This document shows positions 44,796 through 53,907 of a stretch of 64,000 nucleotides of DNA, piece by piece (the first letter of the stretch is position 1; each line of letters opens with the position of its first letter). This DNA comes from Martelella lutilitoris (GTDB lineage: Bacteria; Pseudomonadota; Alphaproteobacteria; Rhizobiales; Rhizobiaceae): contig NZ_CP066786.1 in the NCBI RefSeq assembly GCF_016598595.1, positions 3,557,501 to 3,621,500 on the forward strand, written 5' to 3'. The notes below the pieces were generated by a model. That model worked only from the letters and a program-made list of their open reading frames with translations, had not been told where the DNA came from and did not search any database. The position numbers and the translations under genes are program-made.

Positions 44796-44951
44796 TGTTA
44801 AATGCACCATAAAAAGCACATTTATGCGCGCTATGTGATTGTTTTTATTGCATTCTAGTAGGACTGAAGCTTTGGTAAACATCATCCGATTCACCGGATG
44901 AAAGCATCTGATTCACCAAATTCGGCCCTTCGCAGCTTTCTGGTCGAGCGA
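44796..44951. repeat. Left end of the outer element (terminal repeat and TnsB-type sites)
   Basis: Aligns with the inner left end (47153-47308) at a constant offset of 2357 bp. It contains two copies of CATC(C/T)GATTCACC at 44883-44895 and 44905-44917, which recur in all four element ends and are likely transposase binding sites. Confidence 0.7.
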
Positions 44952-45466
44952 TCACCGATTTGGCCACTCGCGGGCAACGCGTTTTAGCTCCGAGATAGGG
45001 AAAGCTTTTTCATCCAGATTGTCGATGAGGCGCAACAGGTCCTTTCGATGATAAAACCACGCGCCCATCCAAACAGGATCTCCGAGCACGACCTCACCTG
45101 CGTCAAGCGCGAAGTTTTCCACGATGGCGGTCCTGAGGATACTCCGCAGTGGCTCCATGCCGTCGACCATGTTTCGCTTCTTCAGCCACCTGAAGAAATA
45201 ACCGTATGCCGCTTGAGGGCCCGCGCGGCCGCTACTGCGTCCGGAGTCGGTACAAAGTCGCTTGAACTCTCTCAGAATGGTGTCGGTCCCTGCCGAGTAA
45301 GTCTTGAAGCCGATGTCCCCAACACGAGCCCAATCGGAAGGCCCATACTCCTTGATTGGCGCAGTAGGTCCGTCCGCCAAAAGAGCTCCGAGCATTTCGG
45401 ATGCCTTTACAACACCGGAGACAGTCTGAGTGCCCAGCCAATCTTCGCACTTGTCTGTCGCGGAGA
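44952..45466 (-). pseudogene. tniQ remnant of the outer element, with in-frame internal deletion
   Basis: Nearly identical to parts of the intact tniQ at 47309-49234. Bases 44952-45080 match 47309-47437, and 45081-45466 match 48284-48669. The missing piece is 846 bp (282 codons), so the frame stays open and joins VVLG to DPVWMGAWF. There is a 2-bp microhomology (TC) at the joint. The first part of tniQ, including the zinc finger, is lost beyond 45466, where unrelated sequence begins. The frame continues upstream to 45794, but without similarity. Confidence 0.85.
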
Positions 45467-45793
45467 TGCACACGGGCAGGCAGGTTGTTCGGGTCGCTCT
45501 TTCAGCCGCGAACGAGACCTGGATACACGGGATGATGAGCCGTCGCATCGAACGATCCCGCCAAGATATCATTCGAACCAGCCATTCGATCGCCGGCGAT
45601 GGCGGCGACGTGCCGGATGGCGCAATTCTCGGACGATTGTGGCCGGATCGGCGTATTTTATGGCAGGTCCGCGAAAGCGGATGAACCGCATCGGGTGATA
45701 TGAGGGAAGACGCATTATCGCCCATGGAATGGTCCGGTGACGCGAACAATGCTGTCGTCAGTCGGAGCAAATGGGCAACGAAAGGTCCAAACA
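45467..45793. other. Non-coding stretch inside the outer element
   Basis: No supported gene. The tniQ similarity ends abruptly at its left border. At its right border CGAAAGG precedes the start of the 133-residue protein gene. It probably holds the promoter of that gene. Confidence 0.4.
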
Positions 45794-46195
45794 ATGTTGC
45801 TGGATGATTCCCGTTTCCCTCTTGTCTTCTTGCGTGAGCACGAGGACGAAAACTCGTCGGTCGAGGAAGTGCATGACAGGAACGGTCAGCTTGAGAGCCT
45901 GCTGGACAGGCAGATGCATTTTGTCCTGATCGCGGACCACGCCGAGCATGATCACGACGATGAAACGCCCGAAGAGCGCAAGGAAAAAGCGCTGTTCTTC
46001 AAGCGGATCAAAGATCGCATGAAGAAATATTGCCTTGGGTTGGTGGTGATCGAGGGTTACGCTCCAATGAACAGTGCCGCACGGGTTGCCGCGGCGGCGG
46101 TGAGCAAGGCGATAGGCTTTTCGGTTCAGTTCGCGCCGGACGAGGCGCAAGCCACGGCCAAAGGCCTGGCTCTGCTTGAAAAACACTCTGGCTGA
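45794..46195 (+). CDS. Hypothetical protein, 133 residues, cargo of the outer element
   Basis: Not recognised. Starts MLLDDSRFPLVFLREHED at an ATG with CGAAAGG upstream. It has a charged middle part (HAEHDHDDETPEERKEK) and a more ordered C-terminal half with AARVAAAAVSKAIGFSVQF. No signal peptide or membrane segment is present. Codon use looks like genuine coding sequence, rich in G or C at third positions. It stands immediately upstream of the AraC-family gene on the same strand; the two may act together. Confidence 0.7.
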   Translation: MLLDDSRFPLVFLREHEDENSSVEEVHDRNGQLESLLDRQMHFVLIADHAEHDHDDETPEERKEKALFFKRIKDRMKKYCLGLVVIEGYAPMNSAARVAAAAVSKAIGFSVQFAPDEAQATAKGLALLEKHSG

Positions 46196-46292
46196 ACGGC
46201 AATGGTGGTTGGCGTCGCCCTCGGCCGTTCGGGAGATAGTTACGATATGCGCGTGCCATAATGTGGGGCCGCATGCGCTCAACCGGGATGAT

Positions 46293-47195
46293 ATGATGGA
46301 GTTTCCTCCTCAGACCGACATCGACACGGTGGATGAAATTGCCCGTCCGGTGTTCAGCCTGATCACCGAAGCGACCTTCGTCGGCGAAACGGAGCCGCAT
46401 CGGCATAACAAAGCGCAGTTGATGTACGTCCTCAGTGGCGTGCTGACGGTTCAGGCCGCCGGCGGCATCTGGACGGTTCCGCCACATTGCGCGTTGTGGA
46501 TACCCGGCGGCGTCTCCCATGCCGGCAAAATGGATGGTCACATCAGGATCGGCAGTCTGTATATCGATCCGGGCCTGGCCGCTCCGCTTGACCAGGACTG
46601 CGGCATTCTGTTCATCCAGCCCTTCCTTCGCGAATTGATCCTGCGCTTCGATTTTGAAACTTCGCTGGAAAAAATGGATCATGGGCGCGAGACGCGGCTG
46701 ATATCGGTACTGCTCGACGAACTGGCCGCAGCACCCCTTGAGCCGATCCATTTGCCGATGCCGAACGATAGAAGGCTCCGGCGGCTGACCGAGGCCATGA
46801 TCGAAAATCCGGGTCTGCGATTCACCATCGATGAGTGGGGCGCCCGCGTCGGCGCGAGCAACCGGACGCTCAGCCGGCTGTTTCAGCGCGAGACCGGCTT
46901 GTCATTCGTTCGCTGGCGGCAGCAATTGCATATCGGTCTGGCGCTTCAGCGCCTCGCGCAAGGCGAACTGGTTACCAACATTGCCAGCGATCTTGGCTAT
47001 GAAAGCGTCAGCGCATTCATCTCCATGTTCAGGCGGATGCTCGGAACGACCCCTGCGCGCTACTTCGGTGAAGCTGCGTCCGGAGCCGCCGAGCGCGGCG
47101 ACCGAAAGACGCTCGCCCGCAACGAGGAAATTGGCGCGAATACCGATGCCGCTGTTAAAAGCACCATAAAAAGCACATTTCTGCGCGCTATGTGA
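46293..47195 (+). CDS. AraC-family regulator, 3' end replaced by the inner transposon end
   Basis: AraC/cupin-type regulator. The N-terminal cupin-like sensor has EPHRHNKAQLMYVLSG and PHCALWIPGGVSHAG. The C-terminal double HTH has TIDEWGARVGASNRTLSRLF, FQRETGLSFVRWRQQ, and YESVSAFISMFRRMLGTTPARYF. After the HTH the reading frame enters the inner element at 47153 and ends with 13 transposon-encoded residues (VKSTIKSTFLRAM). The original tail is found at 59480-59527. As the DNA-binding domain is complete, activity may survive. Confidence 0.88.
   Translation: MMEFPPQTDIDTVDEIARPVFSLITEATFVGETEPHRHNKAQLMYVLSGVLTVQAAGGIWTVPPHCALWIPGGVSHAGKMDGHIRIGSLYIDPGLAAPLDQDCGILFIQPFLRELILRFDFETSLEKMDHGRETRLISVLLDELAAAPLEPIHLPMPNDRRLRRLTEAMIENPGLRFTIDEWGARVGASNRTLSRLFQRETGLSFVRWRQQLHIGLALQRLAQGELVTNIASDLGYESVSAFISMFRRMLGTTPARYFGEAASGAAERGDRKTLARNEEIGANTDAAVKSTIKSTFLRAM
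47148..47152. repeat. Target-site duplication of the inner element (left copy)
   Basis: GCCGC directly before TGTTAAAAGC. The same five bases follow ACA at 59480-59484. Removing one copy and the element restores the AraC frame exactly. Confidence 0.9.
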
Positions 47196-47308
47196 TTGTT
47201 TTTATTGAATCCGAGTATGGCTGCGCTTTTTATAGACATCATCCGATTCACCGGATGAAAGCATCTGATTCACCAAACTCGGCCCTTCGCAGCTTTCTGG
47301 TCGAGCGA
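47153..47308. repeat. Left end of the inner element
   Basis: Terminal repeat at 47153, then CATCCGATTCACC at 47240-47252 and CATCTGATTCACC at 47262-47274, 22 bp apart. The same motif occurs inverted in the right ends (59411-59429 and 59595-59613). These are likely TnsB binding sites. Confidence 0.7.
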
Positions 47309-49234
47309 TCATCGATTTGGCCACTCACGTGCAGCGCTTTTTAGCTCCGAGATAGGGAAAGCGGTTTCATCCAGATTATCGATGAGGCGCAATAGGTCCT
47401 TTCGCTCGTAGAACCACGCGCCCATCCAAACAGGATCAGCAATCGGAAGGATTCCCGAATCCGCCATCAGTTTCTTGACCTCCACGTGTGAGATGCCAAG
47501 CAGCCTGCCGATAGCCGCCGCCTTAATATAGCGCTCTTGAAACTTTTGAAATTCGATGCGTGAAAAACGGAGCTTGCCCTTCCGTTGCCGATATTCAGTC
47601 TGGTCAACCTCATGCAACCAGGGGCCGCCATGCTCTGGGGAAGCCAACCGGCGCGGTGTGTAGGTCTGAACCCCTAGTATACGGATCACTTCGCCCGCAG
47701 AAATCGTAAAATCCGGGTCAAGTTCCTCTAATACAGCTTTCACCTCATCTTTATTAAAGCGTAGGTGATCAATTCTGCTTACACCCTTTAGGAGCTTTGT
47801 ATGCCTGAACTCTCCTTTTAATTGAAATTCAAGGATTTGTTCTGTAGATGACCTTCCGCAAGTTACGCCCCACAGCGAGAGATAACCTTCGACCTCGTCA
47901 TCTATTCCGCCGCAGTTATTGCATATATTCGCGAGGAATTGCTCCAGTTCCTCCTTGACGTAGCCTCCTGCACGGATCCCATGCTGTCCCTCTGTTACAG
48001 GAATGATCGGACTGATAAGTCCCGAATGCGCCAATCTTTCTGCCTGCGTTACGCTGCATCCGAGAATCTTTCGGACCTGCCGCAAGCTTACCGCCTCCTG
48101 AGTTCTAGCGATCACCTTTTCCGCTGCATCTGCCGGGAATGCCCAGCGGTTGAGAGAGGCACCTTTGGCTGTGGCCGGGAGCATGCCGGCTTTGCGCATC
48201 AGCATGGAAATCCTGCTTTTCGATATACCGGTTGCGCTCGCAAGCGAGTTGGCAGAGTGCATCCGCCGCGCTGGTAATGTCTCTCCGAGCACGACCTCAC
48301 CTGCGTCAAGCGCGAAGTTTTCCACGATAGCGGTCCTGAGGATACTCCGCAGTGGCTCCATGCCGTCGACCATGTTTCGCTTCTTCAGCCACCTGAAGAA
48401 ATAACCGTATGCCGCTTGAGGGCCTGCGCGGCCGCTACTGCGTCCGGAGTCGGTACAAAGTCGTTTGAACTCTCTCAGAATGGTGTCGGTCCCTGCCGAG
48501 TAAGTCTTGAAGCCGATGTCCCCAACACGAGCCCAATCGGAAGGCCCATACTCCTTGATTGGCGCAGTAGGTCCGTCCGCCAAAAGAGCTCCGAGCATTT
48601 CGGATGCCTTTACAACACCGGAGACAGTCTGAGTGCCCAGCCAATCTTCGCACTTGTCTGTCGCGGAGAACCGCCTAGAGACGTACTGTTGCAGAAGGCC
48701 GGGACTTTTGTCGCCGGGCGTCGCAACGTCGCCGGGCTCAATGTCATTTAGCGCGAGCAGCTGCTCGATATCGAAGAGATCAATGCTATCTACACGGCGG
48801 AACTCAACGAGCTGACTTTGGTGCAGCGCACAGCACACAAAGGGTCTCAGCAGCCATTGCCACCGAAACCTTAAAGAGCCCGGGTTCCAGCCTGCCTTTG
48901 CATGGTCGTCAGCCAGACACTCAAGACAAACGGTTACCGACCCACGTCGAACAAAAGGACGGTTGAAGATTTCCCCGCGCAACGTGAAATTGCCATCAGG
49001 TTTTGCGACCAAAGTGTTATACCGAATATGCTCGGCTTCAACGCCGGACAATGCCGATAGGGCTTGTACGAAATCTTCCGTTCCGTCGCGGATATCCTTT
49101 ACCCCAATATCCCAGTAGCCGCGAAATTGCGACAAACTGGCGCCAGTATGAAACTGGCCCGTCCGCGCAAGATAGCCTTGCGCGAGCTCGTCGTCATAAA
49201 AGGGAAGTTGCGGTTCCAACAGGGGGAGCGTCAT
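47309..49234 (-). CDS. tniQ: TniQ/TnsD-type target-selection protein
   Basis: 641 residues. The N-terminal TniQ domain has a zinc motif, C103-x2-C106 (VCLECLADD) and C135-x2-H138 (VCCALHQ). A long C-terminal region contains several HTH-like stretches (SATGISKSRISMLMRKAG, SLRQVRKILGCSVTQAERLA, IGRLLGISHVEVKKLM). These probably read the target DNA. The length is intermediate between short TniQ and long TnsD proteins. It starts inside the tnsC stop (ATGA overlap) and is the last gene of the operon, next to the element end. A shortened copy lies at 44952-45466. Confidence 0.9.
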   Translation of the reverse strand: MTLPLLEPQLPFYDDELAQGYLARTGQFHTGASLSQFRGYWDIGVKDIRDGTEDFVQALSALSGVEAEHIRYNTLVAKPDGNFTLRGEIFNRPFVRRGSVTVCLECLADDHAKAGWNPGSLRFRWQWLLRPFVCCALHQSQLVEFRRVDSIDLFDIEQLLALNDIEPGDVATPGDKSPGLLQQYVSRRFSATDKCEDWLGTQTVSGVVKASEMLGALLADGPTAPIKEYGPSDWARVGDIGFKTYSAGTDTILREFKRLCTDSGRSSGRAGPQAAYGYFFRWLKKRNMVDGMEPLRSILRTAIVENFALDAGEVVLGETLPARRMHSANSLASATGISKSRISMLMRKAGMLPATAKGASLNRWAFPADAAEKVIARTQEAVSLRQVRKILGCSVTQAERLAHSGLISPIIPVTEGQHGIRAGGYVKEELEQFLANICNNCGGIDDEVEGYLSLWGVTCGRSSTEQILEFQLKGEFRHTKLLKGVSRIDHLRFNKDEVKAVLEELDPDFTISAGEVIRILGVQTYTPRRLASPEHGGPWLHEVDQTEYRQRKGKLRFSRIEFQKFQERYIKAAAIGRLLGISHVEVKKLMADSGILPIADPVWMGAWFYERKDLLRLIDNLDETAFPISELKSAAREWPNR

Positions 49235-50262
49235 TTCTTGCCCCTCCGCTTCCTGCCCCGCGTTTTGGGAGGGCTGCTGCCGTCATCCATGTCTCCGGAC
49301 AACTGCGTTAAATCTGAAACGGAACTGGAAGTCACCGAGCTTGGTTGATAGTCGGCCCTGAAAGGGTTTTCTGAGTTGAAATGCAGGAATTGAAGATCGA
49401 AGACCGCCTCGAAGTCGGCAAGGTCCAGCGAGGAAGCCCCTTGTTCAAGCGCCTGGATTATGGATGTTGCGATCAGGCGCATGCAGCGGCCATAGCTGCC
49501 TCGACATCCGTCATAAATCCGATCATGAAAATAGACGTCACGGGTAATGCTGCGCGCAAGCTTCAGCTTGGCACTTTCTGCATATTTGCTTACTGCAAGA
49601 GCTATCAGGTCAATGGCCTGTTTCCGCGAAAACGGATCCAGCCGAAAGTCAAGAAGCCGGCCGGCCAGCTCTTCATTTTCCGGCATATCATAAATGAAGT
49701 TCCGCAGCTTTTCCGTGCCGATGACGATCAGGCATACGCCGCCACCGTCCTGCAACAGGGTCTTCAGGAACAGATTTACCGGCTCGGACTTGCTTCTCAG
49801 AAGGTTGTGGACTTCGTCCAGAACCACAATTTTAACGCCTGCCAGCTTAAGACGATGCATTGCCAGATCATTGGCAGCCGCTCGGGTTAATTTCGGGTTC
49901 TTGACTTCGAAGCCGGTGGAGCGGCAAATATCCATATACGCGCTTTTGATGGTCGCATCGGTTCTCAAGCGGCAATAGGCAATTTGCCTGCTGCTAGTTT
50001 CGACATCAATCGCCTCGCCGAAAAGCCGTTCCAGAACCTGCTGCACCAAGAAGGTTTTGCCTTCTCGTCCGGGAGCAGTGACCGCAATGCCCATAGATTC
50101 ATTTTGAAAGCGCTTCGGCTCCGGCAAAAGTTTACCGGTTTCGTCCCTTTTTAGAACGAAGCCGAGCCTCTCGTAGAAGCTATTGTCCCAAGGGCTCATC
50201 ATGTAGCGCTGGAGGATCCAGTCAGCGGTTACGGGCGCTTTGCTGGTGTGAAGTTCAGCCAT
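49231..50262 (-). CDS. tnsC: TnsC/TniB-type AAA+ transposition regulator
   Basis: ATPase of 343 residues that links target selection to the transposase. It has Walker A APGREGKT (63-70) and Walker B IVVLDE (145-150). It also has SPWDNSFYERLGFV near the N-terminus and a basic C-terminus (KTRGRKRRGKK). The ATG at 50262 is preceded by GGAG at good distance; the frame is open further upstream inside tnsB but has no ribosome site. It lies 4 bp after tnsB. Confidence 0.92.
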   Translation of the reverse strand: MAELHTSKAPVTADWILQRYMMSPWDNSFYERLGFVLKRDETGKLLPEPKRFQNESMGIAVTAPGREGKTFLVQQVLERLFGEAIDVETSSRQIAYCRLRTDATIKSAYMDICRSTGFEVKNPKLTRAAANDLAMHRLKLAGVKIVVLDEVHNLLRSKSEPVNLFLKTLLQDGGGVCLIVIGTEKLRNFIYDMPENEELAGRLLDFRLDPFSRKQAIDLIALAVSKYAESAKLKLARSITRDVYFHDRIYDGCRGSYGRCMRLIATSIIQALEQGASSLDLADFEAVFDLQFLHFNSENPFRADYQPSSVTSSSVSDLTQLSGDMDDGSSPPKTRGRKRRGKK

Positions 50263-50266
50263 TGTT

Positions 50267-52543
50267 CTACTCCGTTGTTCCAGATTGCCAGTTGGGCTTG
50301 GTGCGCCTTCCTGGTTGTTTCCGCGTCGGTTTCCGTTGCGGCTGATCATCCTCAGGCACCACCGCACGTTCTTGTGTCGCGGGACGAACGCGTGCCCCAT
50401 AAAGGCCATGTGACTGATCGCTGCTGATCTCGGTGCTGGGAGTGACGTAGTACCTGAGGGTCTCCTCTTCCCAGCGGGCGACCTCCTCGGCGGTCAGGGC
50501 TTTGCGCGCCACTTTTCGACTGGTAGCGATCTTCTCCTCAAGCATCGCATCGATCCTGCTTTGGGCCCTTTGACGGACCTCGTCGTCCGCAGGATTTCTC
50601 TTCAGGTATTCATGGCGGCGCAGAAGGTCCCATTCGTAGACAGAGATCCCGCGCGCGCGCCGGTCCATAACTTCGAGCGGCATCCACTCATTCGGCCGGA
50701 TTTCGACCTGTATCTGGCTGATATCCTCTTCCCACCAGCGGATCCTGAAATCGCGATTGGGCTTCCGCAGGTACTCCTTCATGAAATCCTTCGAGGAATA
50801 GTCTGCATGCATGACCCGGATGCCGGTTTGCCGTGCTTTCCGCTTTAGTGTCGTGCCGAAAACATGAGTCATGGTTTTCAGGTCAGGGACCGGGCGGCAT
50901 CCCTTCCCGAAAGCCATTTCATGCCGCCACAAATCGTTCGGCGTTAACCCGTCGCGACCAAAGTTGCTGCTGTTATGGTAGATGTCGACCACCCAAATTG
51001 TGATTACCTGGATCAGGTCATCCAGGGTCAGAATAGCCTCAGCTTCGGCATCGTAATCGCCGCGCTTGACCGTGTCGGAGAAAGCCTTGCCGGGGATTTT
51101 GGCGAGCAGCGTTTCGTGCAGAGTGCGGAATACACGCTCCATCAAACCGCGAATGAAGGCCTTTGCCTTGGGTGCGGTCATGTTTTCGATACGCAATGAC
51201 GCGCACAACATATCAGTGCTACACGCTACGTAGGCACTTCCGGCATCGTGCAGAATCTTTTCTGGACGAAGCAGGTGATCCCAAGCACCTTCAGCCCCGC
51301 AAGCAGCCGCAATCTTCGTCTTGTCCATCAACGACATCATGATGGTGCGTTTGGCGAGATCGGGATCCGCCGTGGCGCGGATCTGTAGCCCCAGAATGCA
51401 GCCCGTATAGGCATCAATCATGATAGACACGACCACACGCAGGGGTTTGCTGCCGTCAATGCCGAGTTCCGCGACCTTTTGCTCGCCCAACCAATATATG
51501 AGGAATGCAAACGGAATAATCGCGAAGACATCCGCCGTGTATTCATCGATCATGGTGATCTGGCCGGCGCGTTCGACCTGCATGCCTAAACCAACTGAAA
51601 GGCAATTGCTTAGCAGCCAGTCTGGGCCACGACCTCGAAGCATTGCCTCCAGCGGCGCGAGTGATGCAACCCATTTACTGACAGTACCGACCGATGGGGG
51701 ACGTAACTTCTGCAACGCCTCCCACTCTGCCTCGGAAATATCCTCTCCCTCGGCCTCACGCCGAGATAGAGCATCTTCCTGATCTTGCCTTTCTTGCTTG
51801 ACGGCGTCTGATATGCCGCTGTGAACCGCCGCAATGGGAATTTGCTCAAGCGTAACCAGCTCATCAATCTTCTGCCTGACGATGCGAGCGACAACAGGAT
51901 GAAGCTTGCACAGTCTGTTTCCCGACAAATAACGATTGTCAGCAAGGCCGGAAAAGCCCTGGCCACGAAGCTTCTTGTCCCATTCGAGCAATGTCTGGGC
52001 GGTTGTCGAGTATTGCGGTGTCTTTCGGCGGCGAAACGGATGGCGCCTGCGGCCGTCGACCTTGGCGTTAAGCTCATCGATACGATGCGGCAACCGCGTC
52101 AGAATCTCCGCTTCGATCTTGCGAATTTCGCGTCTGGTCTTCGTGATTATGCCCTTCTCATCGCAGATTTCGCGCATGAGCGTCACGCTGGCGTACCGCA
52201 GGATTAGGTCTTGCGCCGGCCGTTCCGCCAGCGATGCCACAAGCTCAGGCTTGAACCTCTGAGAATGGTCGATAAAGACATGGTCGTCCTCATCGATCTC
52301 CAGAGTCCCATCGAGGAGCCCGCCATACAGTTCGGAATGCGGCAGGAATTTTCTGCCGACAAATTCGATATCAGGACGCGTTCCGCGTAATGTTTCCGGG
52401 ACGTTCCGCGCTTCCGGGTCAGGGAGAAATTCAACCAGGTAGCCGGTGTTTGCAGCACGGAGAAATTTGATCTTCCTGTGCCCGAACCGTCCGAGCGTGC
52501 CGGACTCAAAGCGAAAGACGGTTCCGTTCTGTGGGTCACTCAT
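50267..52543 (-). CDS. tnsB: TnsB-type DDE transposase (Mu/Tn7 integrase fold)
   Basis: 758 residues. The integrase core shows the acidic triad: D333 in MIDEYTADV, D433 in ILHDAGSAYV and E469 in LMERVFRTLHETLL. The second and third are 36 residues apart, the classical D-35-E spacing. N-terminal HTH regions and a Mu-type C-terminal domain (WWEEDISQIQVEIRP, WMPLEVMDRRARGISVYEWD) fit TnsB. ATG at 52543 has GGAGG 8 nt upstream; a GTG three codons earlier is less well spaced. Overlaps the tnsA stop by 8 bp. Confidence 0.93.
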   Translation of the reverse strand: MSDPQNGTVFRFESGTLGRFGHRKIKFLRAANTGYLVEFLPDPEARNVPETLRGTRPDIEFVGRKFLPHSELYGGLLDGTLEIDEDDHVFIDHSQRFKPELVASLAERPAQDLILRYASVTLMREICDEKGIITKTRREIRKIEAEILTRLPHRIDELNAKVDGRRRHPFRRRKTPQYSTTAQTLLEWDKKLRGQGFSGLADNRYLSGNRLCKLHPVVARIVRQKIDELVTLEQIPIAAVHSGISDAVKQERQDQEDALSRREAEGEDISEAEWEALQKLRPPSVGTVSKWVASLAPLEAMLRGRGPDWLLSNCLSVGLGMQVERAGQITMIDEYTADVFAIIPFAFLIYWLGEQKVAELGIDGSKPLRVVVSIMIDAYTGCILGLQIRATADPDLAKRTIMMSLMDKTKIAAACGAEGAWDHLLRPEKILHDAGSAYVACSTDMLCASLRIENMTAPKAKAFIRGLMERVFRTLHETLLAKIPGKAFSDTVKRGDYDAEAEAILTLDDLIQVITIWVVDIYHNSSNFGRDGLTPNDLWRHEMAFGKGCRPVPDLKTMTHVFGTTLKRKARQTGIRVMHADYSSKDFMKEYLRKPNRDFRIRWWEEDISQIQVEIRPNEWMPLEVMDRRARGISVYEWDLLRRHEYLKRNPADDEVRQRAQSRIDAMLEEKIATSRKVARKALTAEEVARWEEETLRYYVTPSTEISSDQSHGLYGARVRPATQERAVVPEDDQPQRKPTRKQPGRRTKPNWQSGTTE

Positions 52544-53222
52544 CTCCGACACCTCCTGTCACTACAGAGGTATCGAGCGTGATCTTTTCCTTCTTGATTT
52601 GCTTGAGTTGCCCCGAGTGAAGGCGCCGAACCAACGCTCGAAACCCACGTGGCCCCCGGTCAATCTCACGGACCAGGTCACGCATAGTGCGGGGCGCCGT
52701 CATATTCAGGATGACGTCCAGGGCAATTTCGTCGACCTCAGGCTCATCATCCCGGCAGCCGCGCATGAGATCTGCATTGTGAAGGTCGATCGGATCACGA
52801 GCATATTCGGTGACGAGATAGAGTTCATCGATGATGCCCCGTCGCTTGGCCTCGGCACAAACCTGGGAAATCTCATATTCGAAATCCGGGCGCACCCGGC
52901 GGTACGGCTTGTCCGTAAATCCCAGGCGCCGCCCGTCCCTCTTGATCGCGACATGGTCGAGGAAATGGGAATGCGTCTTCCCTTTCCTGTCTTGCCAGGC
53001 GATCGGGCCTACCTGCTCGAGCACATCAACCGTATCCGGATCTGCGAGCATGAGCAGTCGTGTGCGGTATTCCCCCAGACTGCCGCAGCGGGTAATCCGC
53101 CCGGGGTCCGCATCGCTGTCATTGATAACCAGTCCAACCACGAAATGTCCGTGAGATGCGGAGGGGATCGGTTTGCATGCGCGTGATGGTCGCGGTTCAT
53201 TCCATTCGTATGTCGTTGTCAT
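52536..53222 (-). CDS. tnsA: TnsA-type endonuclease
   Basis: 228 residues. Restriction-endonuclease-like core with E51 (GSLGEYRTRLLML), D89 (HFLDHVAIKR) and K105 (GFTDKPYRRV), corresponding to the Glu, Asp and Lys of Tn7 TnsA. The C-terminal part has winged-helix character and would contact TnsC. Its presence predicts cut-and-paste movement, because TnsA cuts the 5' strands. It is the first gene of the operon. Confidence 0.87.
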   Translation of the reverse strand: MTTTYEWNEPRPSRACKPIPSASHGHFVVGLVINDSDADPGRITRCGSLGEYRTRLLMLADPDTVDVLEQVGPIAWQDRKGKTHSHFLDHVAIKRDGRRLGFTDKPYRRVRPDFEYEISQVCAEAKRRGIIDELYLVTEYARDPIDLHNADLMRGCRDDEPEVDEIALDVILNMTAPRTMRDLVREIDRGPRGFRALVRRLHSGQLKQIKKEKITLDTSVVTGGVGDE

Positions 53223-53907
53223 TTTTCAAGCCAAAGCTTCCCTGCTCGAAGGCGCACTTCGAGTGATAAACGTTGACCGGTGGGCGGAAATCGACTAGAA
53301 AGATATTGGAAACGATTGGTCGGCCCAGCCGGCTATTTAGATCGGGCCCGGATATTGGCGTATCCGGGCTTTTTCTATTCTTCCTACATGGCAGCCCCCA
53401 TTTCCCAAGGGGAAATACCCTCGTTCGTTGCGGAACGAGCGCCCCAAAGGTCTCGGAAAACACTGCCAATGCGCACGACTGCCTGCGAGAGGCAGATGTA
53501 CGGGACACGGCTGGTCAATCGTCTATTAGGATAGTTTCGGGACATCGTTACCTATAAAGCTAGCACGACAGCCAAGTTGCCTTGACAGTCTGGAACCCTC
53601 GCGTTCTGATTGCACGTATCTAGCGAAAGTTGTGGCGGCTTTTCAGGTGGTGCCCAATAACATAATGATGGTGTCCCCCACTAGGACCAATAATGAAACG
53701 TCCTAGCTTCGTGGAGCCGTGCAAGCTCCGTGACGGCAGCAATCTTACTAAGTGATTGATTTCGAGTCGAATCATTTTTGAATTTTTCTCGTTAGTTGCG
53801 ATCTGAGTTGAGTTTTCGTGGCCAACCGGCAGGCAGCAAGTTGCAGGAATGTCCCTAAAAACCTGACCGACTTCCATTTCAGACGGCCCCTTTGCCGTCG
53901 TACGTCA
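53223..53907. other. Non-coding region between tnsA and the AAA+ gene
   Basis: 685 bp without a convincing gene. It holds a terminator-like hairpin (53346-53374) and a smaller inverted repeat at 53400-53416 (ATTTCCC, AAG, GGGAAAT). Short open frames on both strands (53273-53557 plus; 53620-53877 minus) have no recognisable traits. The tnsA promoter is expected near its left side. Confidence 0.5.
53346..53374 (+). terminator. Rho-independent terminator-like hairpin
   Basis: GCCCGGATA, loop TTGGCG, TATCCGGGC, then TTTTT: a perfect 9-bp stem with T-tract on the plus strand. No plus-strand gene is recognised upstream, so it may be left from an earlier gene or serve a small RNA. Confidence 0.6.

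Noticed and set aside
45467..45794. N-terminal extension of the tniQ remnant to 45794
   Set aside because: The frame is open but has no similarity to the intact tniQ beyond 45466 and would lack the zinc finger; treated as chance readthrough.
53273..53557. Small plus-strand gene between tnsA and the AAA+ gene
   Set aside because: No good ribosome site, no recognisable features, and a terminator-like hairpin lies inside the frame.
53620..53877. Small minus-strand gene upstream of tnsA
   Set aside because: The translation looks random, rich in His and Arg from low-complexity stretches, with no start signal.
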